Source: Oscillospiraceae bacterium (GTDB lineage Bacteria; Bacillota; Clostridia; Oscillospirales; Ruminococcaceae). Taken from it: a stretch of DNA of 5,455 nucleotides. The DNA is taken from the NCBI GenBank assembly GCA_018055565.1, contig JAGPHI010000088.1, forward strand, positions 1 to 5,455, written 5' to 3'. The position numbers were made by a program, and so were the translations under genes. The notes under the pieces were generated by a model that saw only the letters and a list, made by a program, of their open reading frames with translations, made no database searches and was not told where the DNA came from. Below are positions 4,326 to 5,455 of this stretch, in pieces (position 1 is the first letter of the stretch; every line of letters starts with the position of its first letter).

Positions 4326-4991
4326 ATGGACGGAAAAGCATTATTGCAATATGTAGACCACACACAGCTTAAAGCAGTTAGCACATGGGGCGATATCCAA
4401 AAGCTTTGCGCAGAAGCAATCGAATATGGCACGGCCAGCGTTTGCATCCCGCCTTGCTATGTGCGGCGCGTGCACGAAGCATACGGCGATGCAATTAATA
4501 TTTGCACGGTGGTGGGCTTTCCTTTGGGGTATGCATGCACCGGTGCAAAGTGCGCCGAGGTGCAGCAGGCCTTGTGCGACGGCGCCAATGAAATTGATAT
4601 GGTAATCAATATTACCGATGTAAAAAATGGCGATTATGCCGCGGTAGAACGCGAAATTGCGGCGCTGAAAGCTGCTTGCGGCACGCATATATTAAAGGTG
4701 ATTATCGAAACTTGCTATCTAACCGAAGAGGAAAAGATTGCGATGTGCAAGGCGGTAACCAATGCAAAAGCCGATTTCATCAAAACCTCAACAGGCTTTG
4801 GCACCGGCGGGGCAACGCTGGAGGACGTGGCATTATTTGCACAAAATATCGGAGAACACGTTAAAATTAAAGCGGCCGGCGGCGTAAAAAGCGTGGAAGA
4901 TTTGGAAGCTTTTGTGAATGCGGGCTGCGCGCGCATTGGCACCAGCAGCGCTGTGCAGCTGGTAAAAGGCAAGGAAGCGGGCGGCTATTGA
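4326..4991 (+). CDS. deoC: Deoxyribose-phosphate aldolase
   Basis: The 221-residue product is a class I aldolase of the DeoC family, which cleaves 2-deoxy-D-ribose 5-phosphate into glyceraldehyde-3-phosphate and acetaldehyde in nucleoside and deoxysugar breakdown. Visible hallmarks are YVDHTQLK at 9-16, TVVGFPLG at 61-68, NEIDMVIN at 88-95 with the proton-relay Asp D91, LKVIIET at 123-129, FIKTSTGFG at 151-159 with the Schiff-base lysine K153, IKAAGGVK at 181-188 with the second active-site lysine K182, and RIGTSS at 203-208. It ends in Gly-Tyr; the C-terminal Tyr is a known functional feature of E. coli DeoC, and it is kept here although the stop overlaps the next start. The length is typical of short bacterial DeoC. 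A strong ribosome site precedes it and the gap from fructokinase is 75 bases, so co-transcription is likely. Its stop TGA shares its A with the ATG of the next gene. No nucleoside genes are seen nearby, so its in vivo substrate could lie in the sugar pathway. Confidence 0.95.
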   Translation: MDGKALLQYVDHTQLKAVSTWGDIQKLCAEAIEYGTASVCIPPCYVRRVHEAYGDAINICTVVGFPLGYACTGAKCAEVQQALCDGANEIDMVINITDVKNGDYAAVEREIAALKAACGTHILKVIIETCYLTEEEKIAMCKAVTNAKADFIKTSTGFGTGGATLEDVALFAQNIGEHVKIKAAGGVKSVEDLEAFVNAGCARIGTSSAVQLVKGKEAGGY

Positions 4992-5455
4992 TGGGCGCAC
5001 AAAAAAAGGATTGCAATGAGGCTACTTGCGAAAACGCGTTTTTAGCGGCGCTGGCAAACGGGCCGATTGTGGCGGCAGTGAAAGACGAAGCAGGCCTTTC
5101 GGCGGCGCTTTGCGGCGAGAGCAGCGTGGTGTTTGTGCTGTTTGGCACGCTTGCCAGCATTGCCGACATTACACAGCGCATTTGCGCTGCGGGCAAACTG
5201 GCAATGGTGCATCTTGATTTGGTGGATGGCCTTGCCGCACGCGAAGCTGCGGTGGATTTTATCGCCGCATACACAAAGGCGGCCGGCATCATTTCCACAA
5301 AGCCCGGCTTGATTAAATACGCAAAAAACAAGGGATTATTTACGGTGCAGCGCTTTTTTGTGCTGGATTCGCTTTCGCTATCCAATATCGTGGCGCCCGC
5401 GCAGCCGCTGGCGGCGGATGCGATAGAGATTTTGCCGGGCGTGATGCCAAAGATT
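4991..5455 (+). CDS. GlpP-like glycerol-uptake operon antiterminator (3'-truncated by window edge)
   Basis: The frame is open from 4991 to the right edge, giving 155 residues; the family is about 185-190, so roughly 30 are missing. It matches GlpP antiterminators, RNA-binding cytoplasmic regulators that, in B. subtilis, let transcription pass the leader terminator of glpD when glycerol-3-phosphate is present. Family blocks are NGPIVAAVKD at 23-32, VFVLFG at 47-52, VHLDLVDGL at 73-81, GIISTK at 99-104, AKNKGLFTVQRFFVLDS at 111-127 and IEILPGVMPKI at 145-155. The fold is a TIM-barrel-like phosphate binder. The ATG overlaps the deoC stop by one base (TGATG) and has only a weak ribosome site, so translation is probably coupled to deoC. 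A Cys-containing N-terminal tail (1-15) precedes the conserved region. Placement after deoC rather than beside recognised glycerol genes is unusual; glp genes may follow beyond the window. The family call is firm, the ligand is inferred. Confidence 0.88.
   Translation, partial: MGAQKKDCNEATCENAFLAALANGPIVAAVKDEAGLSAALCGESSVVFVLFGTLASIADITQRICAAGKLAMVHLDLVDGLAAREAAVDFIAAYTKAAGIISTKPGLIKYAKNKGLFTVQRFFVLDSLSLSNIVAPAQPLAADAIEILPGVMPKI

Noticed and set aside
4536..4547. 12-bp palindrome TGCACCGGTGCA in deoC (and AAAACGCGTTTT at 5031-5042)
   Set aside because: About one 12-bp palindrome is expected by chance in a window of this size.
4867..5385. Open frame on the minus strand opposite deoC and the GlpP-like gene
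   Set aside because: It spans two well-recognised plus-strand genes and its product has no recognisable domain; it is a shadow.

Overview
The window looks like a chromosomal segment of a Bacillota (Firmicutes) bacterium, probably of the Clostridia. The main reasons are a GlpP-type antiterminator gene, a HemW and a fructokinase of clostridial character, and purine-rich AAGGAG-like ribosome binding sites. The genes have moderate to fairly high GC, while the gap around 2140-2400 is clearly AT-rich. The species cannot be named from the sequence.

Layout. (1) 3-935, plus strand: the last 310 residues of HemW, a radical SAM haem chaperone; its iron-sulfur motif lies off the left edge. A strong intrinsic terminator follows at 947-994. 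(2) 1001-1092: a 25-bp tandem repeat whose last partial copy contains the stop codon of the convergent gene. (3) 2005-1082, minus strand: an AEC-family membrane transporter. (4) 2006-2421: a divergent intergenic region with a promoter for each flanking gene, a plus-strand terminator-like hairpin with no gene before it, and several operator-like repeats. (5) 2422-5455, plus strand: D-lyxose/D-mannose isomerase, PfkB-family fructokinase, deoxyribose-phosphate aldolase (deoC), and a GlpP-like antiterminator cut by the right edge. The kinase has its own extended -10 promoter, and the last two genes overlap by one base.

How the genes may work together. The isomerase family interconverts D-lyxose and D-xylulose, and D-mannose and D-fructose. 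The kinase would trap the resulting ketose as a phosphate. DeoC makes glyceraldehyde-3-phosphate and acetaldehyde from deoxyribose-5-phosphate. GlpP proteins are RNA-binding antiterminators that respond to glycerol-3-phosphate in the studied cases. The set reads as a sugar-salvage module feeding triose phosphates, with a regulator at its downstream end. This role is inferred from gene order.

No defence system, phage, insertion sequence, CRISPR array, tRNA or rRNA was seen. The most unusual features are small structures: perfect long inverted repeats inside coding sequences (775-800, 1328-1352, 1704-1722, 4102-4138), a palindrome shared by hemW and the fructokinase promoter, tandem duplications spanning two stop codons, and the orphan terminator that may end an RNA antisense to the transporter's start.
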